This document shows, one piece after another, positions 25,534 through 35,352 of a stretch of DNA of 45,501 nucleotides; within the stretch, counting starts at the first letter, position 1, and each line of letters starts with the position of its first letter. A program made the translations under genes and the position numbers. The DNA comes from Mediterranea massiliensis (GTDB lineage: Bacteria > Bacteroidota > Bacteroidia > Bacteroidales > Bacteroidaceae): NCBI GenBank assembly GCA_958402075.1, contig CATXSD010000006.1, forward strand, positions 1 to 45,501, given 5' to 3'. Under the pieces are notes generated by a model that worked only from the letters and a program-made list of their open reading frames with translations, did not search any database and was not told the origin of the DNA.

Positions 25534-27594
25534 ATGAAAATACATCTGACTATGTTCCTGTCCTGCCTGTTGGTGATGGGATGCGGCTCGTCCGAGCAAA
25601 AGAATGTAACCTTGATTCCACAGCCTCAAACGTGTGAGGTACAGTCGGGAACCTACTCCTCCACAACAGGAGAAACGCTTTACTCCAATCTGTCGGGAAC
25701 GGATAAAAGTGACCTGGCAGCTGTTCTTGAATCGTCGCCCTTCGGCCTGAAGGCTTCGGACGACGCACAGGCTTCCTTCCGTTTCGAACAGGTGGACAGC
25801 CTGCCGGGCATTGCCTCCGATGAAGGCTACCGGCTGAAGGTGGACAAGAAGGGTGTCCGGGCCGAAGCCACTACGCCGGCCGGACTGTTCTATGCCTTCC
25901 AGTCGCTGCTGCAGATGGCCGAAGCCGGGCAGCAGGAGGGTAGTTTCACCCTGCCTTGTGCCAGCCTGAGCGATTATCCCCGTTTCGGCTACCGCGGACT
26001 GCATCTGGACGTGTCGCGCCATTTCCGTTCGAAGGAGTTCGTGATGAAGCAGCTCAACGCCATGGCCCGCTACAAGCTGAACCGCCTTCACTGGCACTTG
26101 ACTGACGGCGCAGGCTGGCGTCTGGAAATCAAGCACTATCCGCAGCTGACCGAGCAGGCCGCCTATCGTCCTTACCCCAACTGGAAAGCCTGGTGGCAGG
26201 GCGACCGCAAGTATTGTCGCAAGGATGACCCCGGAGCCGAAGGTGGATATTATACGCAGGACGACGTGCGCGAGATACTGGAACACGCCCGCAAGCTGCA
26301 CATCACCGTCATTCCGGAAATCGAGATGCCGGGCCATTCGGAAGAGGTGCTGGCCGTGTTCCCGCAACTCTCCTGTTCGGGCAAGCCTTATCAGAACGGC
26401 GAACTTTGCATCGGTAACGAAGAGACCTTTACCTTCCTGGAGAACGTGCTGCTGGAGGTGATGGACCTCTTCCCCTCGGAATACATCCACATCGGCGGCG
26501 ACGAAGCGGCCAAGAGCAGTTGGGAAAAATGTCCGAAGTGCCAGGCCCGCATCCGCAAGGAAGGCTTGAAGGACGAGAAGGAACTGCAGAGTTACCTGAT
26601 TCACCGCATCGAGAAATTCCTGAACGACCACGGCCGCAAGCTGATCGGTTGGGACGAGATTCTGGAAGGTGGACTGGCTCCCAGTGCCACGGTGATGTCG
26701 TGGCGGGGCGAACAGGGCGGCATTACGGCTGCCAAGGCCGGCCACGACGTCATCATGACGCCCGGCGAGTTCTGCTACCTGGACGCCTATCAGGATGCTC
26801 CCGGCACACAGCCCGAAGCCATCGGAGGCTACCTCACTTTGGAAAAAGTTTACTCTTACAATCCGGTTCCCGCCGAACTGACCGAGGAGCAGAAACCCTA
26901 CATCAAGGGTGTGCAGGCCAACGTCTGGACCGAATATATCCCCACGGAAGAACATGCCGAATACATGATTTACCCGCGCCTGCTGGCGTTGTCCGAAGTG
27001 GCCTGGACCGAACCCGGCCGAAAGGACTGGCCCCGTTTCCGCGAAGCGGCCCTGAAGGAAGTGAAATGGTTGCAGTCGCAGGGTTACCATCCGTTCGACC
27101 TCGAACAGGAAGTGGGCGAGCGTCCGGAAGCCCGTCAGCCGGCAGAACACCTGGCCCTCCACAAGAAGGTGACTTATGCTTATCCGTATGCGCCTCAGTA
27201 TCCGTCGACCGGCGAAACGGCGCTGACCGACGGCATCCGCGGCGGATGGACCTATGGCGACAAACGCTGGCAGGGCTTCCTGTGCAAGGATGCGGACGTG
27301 ACCATCGACCTGGAGAAGGTGACCGACATCAAGCTGGTGGAGGCTGACTTCATGCAGCTGCGGGGACCTGAAATCTGGTTGCCGAAAGAGGTGGTGATTT
27401 CCGTTTCCGAAGACGGCAAGGAGTACCAGGAACTGAAGCGGATTGCGACCGAAGTCCCCGTAACCGAAGAGAAGCTGGTCATCCAGAAATACCGGTGGGA
27501 AGGAGCGGCCAAAGCGCGTTATGTCCACTTCCAGGGCCTGCTGAACCGCGAGGTGATGGGATGGATGTTTGTAGACGAAATCGTAGTAAAATAA
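25534..27594 (+). CDS. GH20 beta-N-acetylhexosaminidase lipoprotein
   Basis: This is a 686-residue lipoprotein (signal ends FLSCLLVMGC). The N-terminal GH20b domain (about 30-145) precedes the barrel from YRGLHLDVSRHF. The catalytic pair is Asp323-Glu324 in HIGGDEAAKSSW. Other family motifs are LHWHLTDGAGWRLEIK and VIPEIEMPGHSEEVL. The C-terminal part (about 545-686) resembles a discoidin-type domain (YVHFQG). It removes terminal beta-GlcNAc or beta-GalNAc by substrate-assisted catalysis. The lipid anchor distinguishes it from the GH84 neighbour and suggests a membrane-attached, perhaps surface, location. A 139-bp gap separates it from GH84; GH125 follows after 25 bp. Confidence 0.96.
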   Translation: MKIHLTMFLSCLLVMGCGSSEQKNVTLIPQPQTCEVQSGTYSSTTGETLYSNLSGTDKSDLAAVLESSPFGLKASDDAQASFRFEQVDSLPGIASDEGYRLKVDKKGVRAEATTPAGLFYAFQSLLQMAEAGQQEGSFTLPCASLSDYPRFGYRGLHLDVSRHFRSKEFVMKQLNAMARYKLNRLHWHLTDGAGWRLEIKHYPQLTEQAAYRPYPNWKAWWQGDRKYCRKDDPGAEGGYYTQDDVREILEHARKLHITVIPEIEMPGHSEEVLAVFPQLSCSGKPYQNGELCIGNEETFTFLENVLLEVMDLFPSEYIHIGGDEAAKSSWEKCPKCQARIRKEGLKDEKELQSYLIHRIEKFLNDHGRKLIGWDEILEGGLAPSATVMSWRGEQGGITAAKAGHDVIMTPGEFCYLDAYQDAPGTQPEAIGGYLTLEKVYSYNPVPAELTEEQKPYIKGVQANVWTEYIPTEEHAEYMIYPRLLALSEVAWTEPGRKDWPRFREAALKEVKWLQSQGYHPFDLEQEVGERPEARQPAEHLALHKKVTYAYPYAPQYPSTGETALTDGIRGGWTYGDKRWQGFLCKDADVTIDLEKVTDIKLVEADFMQLRGPEIWLPKEVVISVSEDGKEYQELKRIATEVPVTEEKLVIQKYRWEGAAKARYVHFQGLLNREVMGWMFVDEIVVK

Positions 27595-27619
27595 ACCTCT
27601 TTAAGAATAGAAACCGATC

Positions 27620-29110
27620 ATGAACAAGAAAATGTGGGCAACGGCCGTAACCTTGCTGGGCGTTGTTGTGATGGAGGCCGATGCGGCCTCCGGCAAGGTA
27701 ATCCGTATGAATCCGCTCGGCAGTACGGAACGGGCTGAAGCGACCTATGTGGCCCGTCAGGACAATGTGGGGCAGTACGTCAGCCAGCGTCCCAAGGTGG
27801 AGGACCGTCTGTTCCAGTCAGACATCATCGAGAAGAAGATTGCCGAAATCAAGGCCCTGCTGAAGAATCCCTATCTGGCCTGGATGTTCGAGAACTGTTT
27901 TCCCAATACGCTGGACACCACCGTACACTTCCGCATGCTGGACGGCAAGCCCGACACCTTTGTCTATACGGGCGACATCCACGCCATGTGGCTGCGCGAC
28001 TCGGGGGCACAGGTGTGGCCCTACGTGCAGTTTGCCAACGAAGACCCCAAGCTGAAGACGATGCTCGAGGGTGTTATCCGCCGGCAGTTCCTGTGCATCA
28101 ATATGGATCCCTATGCCAACGCCTTCAACGACGGGCCGAAGGGAAGCGAGTGGGAGACCGACCGGACGGACATGAAACCCGAACTGCACGAGCGCAAGTG
28201 GGAAATCGACTCCCTGTGCTATCCGTTGCGTCTGGCCTACCATTACTGGAAGGTGACGGGTGATGCCAGCATCTTCGACGAGAACTGGCTGAAGGCTGTC
28301 GAGAACATCCTGCGTACCTTCAAGGAACAGCAGCGCAAGGAGGACAAGGGGCCTTACCGCTTCCAGCGCAAGACCGAGCGCGCCACCGACACCACCATCA
28401 ACGACGGTTGGGGTGCTCCGGCCAATCCGGTGGGGCTGATTGTCTCCATCTTCCGTCCGTCGGACGACGCCACGACACTGCCTTTCCTCATTCCGTCCAA
28501 CTTCTTTGCCGTGACTTCCTTGCGGAAGGCATCCGAGATTCTGATGGAGGTGAACAAGGATGCTGACCTGGCCCGGCAGTGTACCGACCTGGCCGACGAG
28601 GTGGAACAGGCGTTGAACAAATACGCTACCTGCGAACATCCGGAGTATGGCACCATCTATGCCTACGAGGTGGACGGCTATGGAAGCCACATGCTGATGG
28701 ACGATGCCAACGTGCCCAGCCTGCTGGCCATGCCTTATCTGGGTGACGTCGACGTTCATGACCCCATTTATCAGAACACCCGCCGCTTTGTGTGGAGCGA
28801 GGACAATCCCTACTTCTTCAAGGGCAAGGCTGGCGAGGGTATCGGCGGTCCGCATATCGGGTATGACATGGTGTGGCCGATGAGCATCATGATGAAGGCC
28901 TTCACCAGCCAGGACGATGACGAAATCAAGGAATGCATCCGCATGCTGATGACTACCGACGCCGGTACGGGCTTCATGCACGAGTCTTTCCACAAGGACA
29001 ATCCGGAAAAGTTTACCCGCAAGTGGTTTGCCTGGCAGAATACGCTGTTCGGCGAGCTGATCATCAAGCTGATAGACGACGGCAAGCTGGACCTGCTGAA
29101 CAGCCTCTAA
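27620..29110 (+). CDS. GH125 exo-alpha-1,6-mannosidase
   Basis: This is a 496-residue exported enzyme of the family whose characterised members are metal-independent exo-alpha-1,6-mannosidases acting on N-glycan cores. The signal peptide is short (ATAVTLLGVVVMEADAAS). Conserved blocks include TGDIHAMWLRDSGAQVWPY (about 116-134), GSEWETDRTDMKPELHERKW, MLMDDANVPSLLAMPYLG and GTGFMHESFHKDNPEKFTRK. The length is close to the family's usual size. The gene is directly followed by GH92 (31 bp gap); the GH125-GH92 pair is typical of loci that take apart mannose branches. It is the clearest pointer to an N-glycan-like substrate here. Confidence 0.95.
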   Translation: MNKKMWATAVTLLGVVVMEADAASGKVIRMNPLGSTERAEATYVARQDNVGQYVSQRPKVEDRLFQSDIIEKKIAEIKALLKNPYLAWMFENCFPNTLDTTVHFRMLDGKPDTFVYTGDIHAMWLRDSGAQVWPYVQFANEDPKLKTMLEGVIRRQFLCINMDPYANAFNDGPKGSEWETDRTDMKPELHERKWEIDSLCYPLRLAYHYWKVTGDASIFDENWLKAVENILRTFKEQQRKEDKGPYRFQRKTERATDTTINDGWGAPANPVGLIVSIFRPSDDATTLPFLIPSNFFAVTSLRKASEILMEVNKDADLARQCTDLADEVEQALNKYATCEHPEYGTIYAYEVDGYGSHMLMDDANVPSLLAMPYLGDVDVHDPIYQNTRRFVWSEDNPYFFKGKAGEGIGGPHIGYDMVWPMSIMMKAFTSQDDDEIKECIRMLMTTDAGTGFMHESFHKDNPEKFTRKWFAWQNTLFGELIIKLIDDGKLDLLNSL

Positions 29111-29141
29111 CGAACATAACCTTAAAAAACAATCATAACGT

Positions 29142-31415
29142 ATGAAAGTACTTTCACTTGCCACAGGAGTGGTACTATGCGGACTGCTGGCCCTGATGCC
29201 GTCAGCATGTGTTTCGCAGAAAGATAACAAGGCGGACGCTCAGGACTACCTCCGCTACGTGGATCCCTACATCGGGTCGGGCGAACACGGGCATGTCTTT
29301 GTCGGTGCCAGTGTTCCGCTGGGAATGGTTCAGGCGGGACCGCAGAACATTCATAAAGGCTGGGACTGGTGTTCGGGCTACCACTATTCGGACAGCGTCC
29401 TGATAGGCTTCAGCCATACGCATCTCAGCGGTACGGGCTGTGCCGACCTGGGCGACGTGCTGCTGATGCCCTACGTGGGCGAGGTGCGGACGGCCCGCGG
29501 CGAACAGGACAACATCGAGGGTTCCTGCTCCACCTATTATTCGCACAAGAACGAGCAAGTGGCTCCCGGCTACTATTCGCTGCTGATGGACAACGGCGTA
29601 CGTGCCGAGCTGACGGCTACCGACCGTGTGGCCATCCATCGCTATACCTATCCCGAAGGAACACCGCGCCTGCTGGTGAACCTGAAGGAGGGCAACGGCG
29701 ACCGTGCCTTTGAAACCGGCCTGAAGCGTGTGGACAAATATACGGTGAAGGGCTACCGCTTCTCCAGAGGATGGAGCCCGCAGCACAAGGTGTTCTTCGT
29801 GCTGAAATCCGAACAGCCCATCGAGAGTGTAGCCGTATTCGACGACGATACGCCTGCCGGCCAGGATACGTTGACGGGCAAGGCCGTGAAAGGGGTGCTT
29901 ACCTTCAAGGACAATCCGAAGAACGTGCAGCTCAAGGTGGCCCTGTCGTCCGTGAGCTGTGCCAACGCGTTGGCCAATCTGGAAGCCGAGCAACCCGGAT
30001 GGGACTTCGAAAAGGTGCGTACCGATGCGGAGAAACGTTGGAACGAGATGCTGTCGTGCATCAACGTGGAGAGCAGTGACGAGCGGGGCAAGAAGATTTT
30101 CTACACCAGCCTGTACCACATGTTCATCGCCCCGACGCTGTATGCCGACGTGAACGGGGAGTTCCGCGGACACGACGACAAGATTTACAAGGCCGACAGC
30201 TGGACCAACTATTCTACCTTCTCGTTGTGGGATACCTACCGCACGCTGCATCCGCTGCTCACCATCATCCAGCCGCAGCTGGTGCCCGATATGGTGAACT
30301 CCATGCTGAGTATCTACGACCAGCAGGGCAAACTGCCCATCTGGCCGCTGGTGGGAGGCGAAACCAACCAGATGCCGGGCTACAGTGCCGTTCCGGTGAT
30401 AGCCGACGCCTACCTGAAAGGCTTCCAGGGCTTCGACCCCGAACGGGCCCTGAATGCGATGGTCGCTTCGGCCACGTACGAGAAACAGCGCGGCGTACCT
30501 TATGTGCTGGAGAAAGGCTGGATACCGTGCGACAAGATGCCCGAAGCCACATCCATTGCCCTGGAGTATGCCGCAGACGACTGGGGCCTGGCCCTGATGG
30601 CACAGAAAATGGGCAAGCAGGACGTCTACGACACGTTCATGAAACGTGGGCACTACTATGAGCAGTATTTCGACAAGAGCATCAACTTCATCCGTCCGAA
30701 GATGGACGACGGCAGCTGGCGCACGCCCTACGATCCCTTCCAGTCCATCCACGGCTGGGGCGACTTCTGCGAGGGCAACGGCTGGCACTATACCTTCTTC
30801 GTGCCCCAGCATCCCGAAGGGTTGATTGAACTGATGGGCGGTGACGAACGCTTTGTCGGCAAGCTGGATTCGCTCTTTGTGGCTGAAGGCGACATGGGCG
30901 AACATGCTTCGGACGACATCAGCGGCCTGATCGGCATGTATGCCCACGGCAACGAGCCCAGCCACCACGTGGCCTACCTCTATGCCTATGCCGGACAGCA
31001 GTGGAAGGCTGCGGAGAAAATCAGCTACATCCAGCGCAACTTCTATACCGACCAGCCCGAAGGCATCATCGGTAACGAGGACTGCGGTCAGATGTCGGCC
31101 TGGCATGTGCTCTCCGCACTGGGCTTCTATCAGGTAAATCCGTCCAACGGCATCTTTGTCTTCGGCACTCCGCTCTTCGAGAAGGTGACGGTCAACCTGC
31201 CGCAGGGCAAGACCTTTACCGTCGAAGCTCCGACAGTGAGTCCGGACAACAAGTACATCCAGTCTGTCCGTCTGAACGGTGAGCCCTACACGAAGAGCTA
31301 CATCAGCTACGGGGACATCATGAAGGGCGGTACGCTGACCTTCGAGATGGGCAGCCAGCCGAACAAGGCCTTCGGTGCCGATGCGGCAGACCGTCCGCGT
31401 TCGTTGCCGGAATAA
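29142..31415 (+). CDS. GH92 exo-alpha-mannosidase lipoprotein
   Basis: This is a 757-residue lipoprotein (signal ends LLALMPSAC) of the calcium-dependent alpha-mannosidase family. The N-terminal beta domain starts YVDPYIGSGEHGHVFVGAS, as usual. The helical catalytic domain has EGNGWHYTFFVPQHPEGLI, with the candidate general acid Glu, then AHGNEPSHHVAYLY and GNEDCGQMSAWHVLSALGFY. The linkage (alpha-1,2, 1,3 or 1,4) cannot be read with certainty. It follows GH125 by 31 bp. Downstream lie a hairpin and a 245-bp repeat element before the next gene, so this may end one co-transcribed block. Confidence 0.96.
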   Translation: MKVLSLATGVVLCGLLALMPSACVSQKDNKADAQDYLRYVDPYIGSGEHGHVFVGASVPLGMVQAGPQNIHKGWDWCSGYHYSDSVLIGFSHTHLSGTGCADLGDVLLMPYVGEVRTARGEQDNIEGSCSTYYSHKNEQVAPGYYSLLMDNGVRAELTATDRVAIHRYTYPEGTPRLLVNLKEGNGDRAFETGLKRVDKYTVKGYRFSRGWSPQHKVFFVLKSEQPIESVAVFDDDTPAGQDTLTGKAVKGVLTFKDNPKNVQLKVALSSVSCANALANLEAEQPGWDFEKVRTDAEKRWNEMLSCINVESSDERGKKIFYTSLYHMFIAPTLYADVNGEFRGHDDKIYKADSWTNYSTFSLWDTYRTLHPLLTIIQPQLVPDMVNSMLSIYDQQGKLPIWPLVGGETNQMPGYSAVPVIADAYLKGFQGFDPERALNAMVASATYEKQRGVPYVLEKGWIPCDKMPEATSIALEYAADDWGLALMAQKMGKQDVYDTFMKRGHYYEQYFDKSINFIRPKMDDGSWRTPYDPFQSIHGWGDFCEGNGWHYTFFVPQHPEGLIELMGGDERFVGKLDSLFVAEGDMGEHASDDISGLIGMYAHGNEPSHHVAYLYAYAGQQWKAAEKISYIQRNFYTDQPEGIIGNEDCGQMSAWHVLSALGFYQVNPSNGIFVFGTPLFEKVTVNLPQGKTFTVEAPTVSPDNKYIQSVRLNGEPYTKSYISYGDIMKGGTLTFEMGSQPNKAFGADAADRPRSLPE

Positions 31416-31436
31416 ATGGTTGTGAAAGGAAATAAG

Positions 31437-31455
31437 GCCGGAACATCTTTCCGGC
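31437..31455. promoter_or_regulatory. Short hairpin after the GH92 gene
   Basis: GCCGGAA (31437-31443) and TTCCGGC (31449-31455) form a 7-bp stem with a 5-nt loop, 22 nt after the GH92 stop. There is no T-run, so it is at best a weak terminator or a 3'-end stabiliser. Confidence 0.45.
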
Positions 31456-31457
31456 TG

Positions 31458-31702
31458 AAAGGAGCTGTCTCAAAACAGAAAGCAAACAGATGTCAAGCCG
31501 GGATTCAGGTCTAAGTTTTCCCGTGCATGTCCTGGATCCCGCATCACGTGCGGGATGACAACAATAGATAAAGTAAAGGCTAAATGCTGCGTCATCCCGG
31601 CCTTGAGCCGGGATCCAGGTTTCTGCTTTTCTGAGTGTCCCGGGTTCCGCATCACGTGCGGGATGACAGAAGTTTGGTGCTTCGTTTTGAGACAGCCCCT
31701 TT
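31458..31702. repeat. 245-bp element with 19-bp terminal inverted repeats and internal palindromes
   Basis: The ends are AAAGGAGCTGTCTCAAAAC (31458-31476) and the inverse of AAAGGGGCTGTCTCAAAAC (31684-31702), 18 of 19 bases identical. Inside are related palindromic units around CCCGCATCACGTGCGGG (31538-31554 and, slightly changed, 31647-31663) and a GTCATCCCGGCCTTGAGCCG unit (31591-31610). No protein-coding frame is convincing. It could be a MITE-like non-autonomous element or a REP-like array. It occupies most of the gap between GH92 and the second GH2 gene (31416-31735); apart from it and a hairpin I see nothing else there. Confidence 0.75.
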
Positions 31703-31735
31703 TTATTTTTATGATATGTTAATAATCTGTTGTTT

Positions 31736-34700
31736 ATGAATAAAAAGATTACCCATCTCCTCATTTGGGGCGGAGTGGGGGCACTGGCATTCCTGTCCGG
31801 CTGTTCCGATGTACGTACCGCTTCGGAAAGCTCGTTCCTCCGTTCCGACTATTATACCCGTGGTATCGGTGTCTATCCGGGATGTCCGCAGGAAGACTTT
31901 TCGCCCGTGCTGTTGCCCGACAATCATTACCGCAACCTGGCTCTCCTGCGGGCCACGTACCAGTCGTCGGCTTACGACTATAACCTGACCTCGCAACTGC
32001 TGACCGACGGTATCGTGACCGACCAAGTCCCCCAATACTTCGACCTCCTGACTCCTGAAGGCAGTGCCCCCAAGCGAGAACGGGAGTGGATGATAGATGG
32101 AGGCCCCTATTCGCGCAACACAGTGCGCGGTGAGGAGACCTTCTTCCAGTTTGACATGCATCGATATGACAAGGCCGTCAGCCGGGCCGTGGTGACCGGT
32201 ACCCTGATTTACGACGACCAGGCGGCGCGGGGCGGTTACGAGATGACATGGGAGGCCTCGAACGACGGCAAGAACTGGACCGTGCTGGCCGTGAACCGGG
32301 GAGCCGGACTGCCCGGAAAGGCCCGTTCCGGACGGGTAGAAGTGAATGATCCCAACAAGCAGACCGGCACCGTGACCATGCCGATGCGACGGCTGGAGGA
32401 AACGTTCGACTTTACCAACACGGCGGCCTATGCTTCCTACCGCATCCGCCTGAAGATGAAGGGCGCTTACGAGTGGACCTTCCACGAAGTGGAGTTCTCC
32501 AATGCCGACGGACTGGTGGACTTCAAGCCTTCGCAGTTCTTCACCAGTACCTGGATGAGCGCCACGGCAGGCGAGGAGTGGGTCAGCGTGGATCTGGGTT
32601 CGCCTTCCGAGTTCGACAAGGTCATCCTCCACTGGGTGAACAAGGCCGTCGATGGACGCATCCAGACTTCGGATGATGCCCGGACCTGGACCGACGCGGC
32701 TCCGCTACCCGGCGGTGAGGGGCTGACGGACGAGATAGCCGTCAAAGGCAAGGCCCGCTACGTGCGTGTCTGCATGAACCGGTCGGCCGACGGCGGGCGC
32801 TACATCTTGAGTGAGCTGGAGGTGATGGGCCGCGGCGGACTGCAGCCCTATGCGGTGAACATGTCCGAAATCAAGGATAACAGAATGACGCTTTCGGGTG
32901 GCGGCTGGCAGCTGCAACGCGCTTCCGAGGTACAGGCCGGTGGCGAGCAGATTGCTTCGGTTTTCTACAAGCCCGAAGGATGGGTGACGGCTACGGTACC
33001 GGGCACGGTGCTCACTTCGTACAAGAACGTGGGAGCCTTGGCCGACCCCAATTATGCCGACAACCAGCTGATGATATCCGAGTCCTTCTTCAACTCCAAC
33101 TTCTGGTACCGCAACGAGTTCCAGGTGCCGACCTCGTTCAAGCGCGACCGCGTTTTCCTGAACTTTGACGGCATCAACTGGAAGGCCAATGTCTATCTGA
33201 ACGGCCATCAGGTGGGTCGTCTGGAGGGAGCCTTCATCCGCGGCAAGTTCGACGTGACGGACTATGTGAAGGGAGGCACGAACGTGCTGGCCGTAGAAAT
33301 CATCAAGAACGCGCACATCGGTGCCATCAAGGAAAAGAACAAGCAGAGCACGGACTTCAACGGCGGTATCCTCGGTGCGGACAACCCCACGTTCCATGCC
33401 ACCATCGGCTGGGACTGGATACCTACCATGCGCGGACGTAACATCGGTATTTGGAACGACGTCTTCCTGACGACAACCGGCAAGGTGACCGTGCAGGATC
33501 CCTACGTGCAGACCCAGCTGGCTCTGCCCGATACCACACAGGCCCGTCTGACAGCCGAAGTGGTGGTGAAGAACCACGACGATAAGGACGTGAGCGGTGT
33601 TCTGCAGGGCAGGGTAGGCGACGTCACCTTCGAGCAGCCCGTGCAGCTGAAGGCCGGTGAGGAACGGACCGTTGTGTTCGACGCCGACCGCTTCCCCCAG
33701 CTTCAGGTGAAGAATCCCCGTCTGTGGTGGCCCAACGGTTACGGCACGCCTTATCTCTATGATGCCAACTTTACCTTCAAGGTGGGCGAGGAAGTATCCG
33801 ATGCCCGTGACTTCAAGGTGGGCATCCGCCAGATGACGTTCAACGAAGACGGCGGTGTACTGAACCTCTACGTCAACGGGCGCCGTTTCATCGGTCGTGG
33901 CGGTAACTGGGGTTTCAGTGAATCGAACCTCAACTACCGTGGACGCGAATACGAGACGGCTGTGGCCTACCATGCCGACATGAACTTCACCATGCTGCGC
34001 AACTGGGTGGGCATGATCGGCGACGAAGAACTGTATGACGCCTGCGACAAGTATGGCATCATGATCTGGCAGGACTTCTGGCTGGCCAATCCCGCCGACG
34101 GTCCTGATCCTTACTATCCCGACATGTTCATCGCCAATGCCGAAGACTATGTGAAGCGCATCCGCAGCCATGCCTCCATCGGTCTGTACTGCGGCCGTAA
34201 CGAAGGCTTCCCGCCCGAGACCATCGACAAGGCCCTGCGCCGCATTGTGAAGGAAGAACATCCGGGAATGCACTACATCTCCAGTTCGGCCGACGATGTG
34301 GTGAGCGGACACGGTCCCTACCGCATGCTGCCTGCCAAGACCTACTTCACGCTGGAAACCGGCAACGACAAGTTCCACAGCGAACGCGGCATGCCCAACG
34401 TACTGACCTACGAAAGCTTCCTGCGCACCTATTCGCCCGAAGGTATCTGGCCGCAGTCCGACCAGTGGGGCATGCACGACTACACGCTGGAGGGAGCCCA
34501 GGGCGCCACGTCCTTCAACGAGATTATCGCTATCGGCTACGGTCAGCCCGAGAGCGCGAAAGAATTTGCCGACCTGGCCCAGTGGGTGAACTATGACGGC
34601 CACCGCAGCCTCTTCGAGTCGCGCAGCAAGCACCGCATGGGACTGCTGATGTGGATGAGCCATTCGTGCTGGCCTTCGATGGTATGGCAGACGTATGACT

Positions 34701-35341
34701 ACTATTTCGAACCGACGGCCGCCTATTTCGCCATCAAGAAGGCTTCCGAGCCGCTGCACATCCAGTGGAATCCGGCCACCGACGAAGTGGAGGTGGTGAA
34801 CTATAACGCCGGTCTGCATCCCGGACTGAAGGCCCGTGTGCAGGTGCTCAACATGGATGCCTCCGTAGCTTGGGAAAAGGAAGCCACAGTAGACAGCCGG
34901 GAAGATACCACTGAGAAGTGCATCAAGCTGCAGTTCCCCGATGCGTTGTCCGAAGTGCATTTCATCAAGCTGACGCTGGAAGAGAACGGAAAGATCGTTT
35001 CCGAAAACTTCTACCATCGCAGCAAGGTGGAGAACAACTACCAGGCATTGAAGCAGCTTCCGAAGGTTCCTGTGCATGCACAGACCCAATACACGAAGGC
35101 CGATAACGGCGAATGGAAGGCAGAGATTACGGTAGAAAACCGCTCTTCGGCTCCGGCACTGATGGTCCGCCTGAACATTGTCGGCGACAAGGACGGCCTG
35201 CAGTTCCTTCCCATCTTCTATTCCGACAACTACTTTGCCCTGTTGCCGGGCGAGAGGAAGGTGGTACGTGTACACTGGAAAGATGTGGATACGCGTGGAA
35301 ACGCGCCTTTGCTGAAGGTATCCGGATATAACGTAGAATAG
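31736..35341 (+). CDS. Large GH2 lipoprotein (beta-mannosidase/exo-beta-glucosaminidase type) with N-terminal discoidin-like domains
   Basis: This is a 1201-residue lipoprotein. The ATG at 31736 is chosen over a TTG at 31730; the signal ends GVGALAFLSGC. The first 370 residues or so look like two discoidin-type carbohydrate-binding domains (for example GYEMTWEASNDGKNWTVL and WVSVDLGSPSEFDKVILHW). The GH2 part follows: a jelly roll, an Ig-like domain, and a barrel from about residue 690. The acid/base is Glu823 in YCGRNEGF and the nucleophile Glu883 in FHSERGMPN. These motifs place it near GH2 beta-mannosidases and exo-beta-glucosaminidases rather than with beta-galactosidases. Next to GH92 and GH125, removal of the core beta-mannose is the best guess. 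The transporter gene follows after 11 bp. Confidence 0.92.
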   Translation: MNKKITHLLIWGGVGALAFLSGCSDVRTASESSFLRSDYYTRGIGVYPGCPQEDFSPVLLPDNHYRNLALLRATYQSSAYDYNLTSQLLTDGIVTDQVPQYFDLLTPEGSAPKREREWMIDGGPYSRNTVRGEETFFQFDMHRYDKAVSRAVVTGTLIYDDQAARGGYEMTWEASNDGKNWTVLAVNRGAGLPGKARSGRVEVNDPNKQTGTVTMPMRRLEETFDFTNTAAYASYRIRLKMKGAYEWTFHEVEFSNADGLVDFKPSQFFTSTWMSATAGEEWVSVDLGSPSEFDKVILHWVNKAVDGRIQTSDDARTWTDAAPLPGGEGLTDEIAVKGKARYVRVCMNRSADGGRYILSELEVMGRGGLQPYAVNMSEIKDNRMTLSGGGWQLQRASEVQAGGEQIASVFYKPEGWVTATVPGTVLTSYKNVGALADPNYADNQLMISESFFNSNFWYRNEFQVPTSFKRDRVFLNFDGINWKANVYLNGHQVGRLEGAFIRGKFDVTDYVKGGTNVLAVEIIKNAHIGAIKEKNKQSTDFNGGILGADNPTFHATIGWDWIPTMRGRNIGIWNDVFLTTTGKVTVQDPYVQTQLALPDTTQARLTAEVVVKNHDDKDVSGVLQGRVGDVTFEQPVQLKAGEERTVVFDADRFPQLQVKNPRLWWPNGYGTPYLYDANFTFKVGEEVSDARDFKVGIRQMTFNEDGGVLNLYVNGRRFIGRGGNWGFSESNLNYRGREYETAVAYHADMNFTMLRNWVGMIGDEELYDACDKYGIMIWQDFWLANPADGPDPYYPDMFIANAEDYVKRIRSHASIGLYCGRNEGFPPETIDKALRRIVKEEHPGMHYISSSADDVVSGHGPYRMLPAKTYFTLETGNDKFHSERGMPNVLTYESFLRTYSPEGIWPQSDQWGMHDYTLEGAQGATSFNEIIAIGYGQPESAKEFADLAQWVNYDGHRSLFESRSKHRMGLLMWMSHSCWPSMVWQTYDYYFEPTAAYFAIKKASEPLHIQWNPATDEVEVVNYNAGLHPGLKARVQVLNMDASVAWEKEATVDSREDTTEKCIKLQFPDALSEVHFIKLTLEENGKIVSENFYHRSKVENNYQALKQLPKVPVHAQTQYTKADNGEWKAEITVENRSSAPALMVRLNIVGDKDGLQFLPIFYSDNYFALLPGERKVVRVHWKDVDTRGNAPLLKVSGYNVE

Positions 35342-35352
35342 AGAAAAGAGAT

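Noticed and set aside
31416..31735. Insertion sequence between GH92 and GH2
   Set aside because: There are terminal inverted repeats but no transposase frame, so at most a non-autonomous element.
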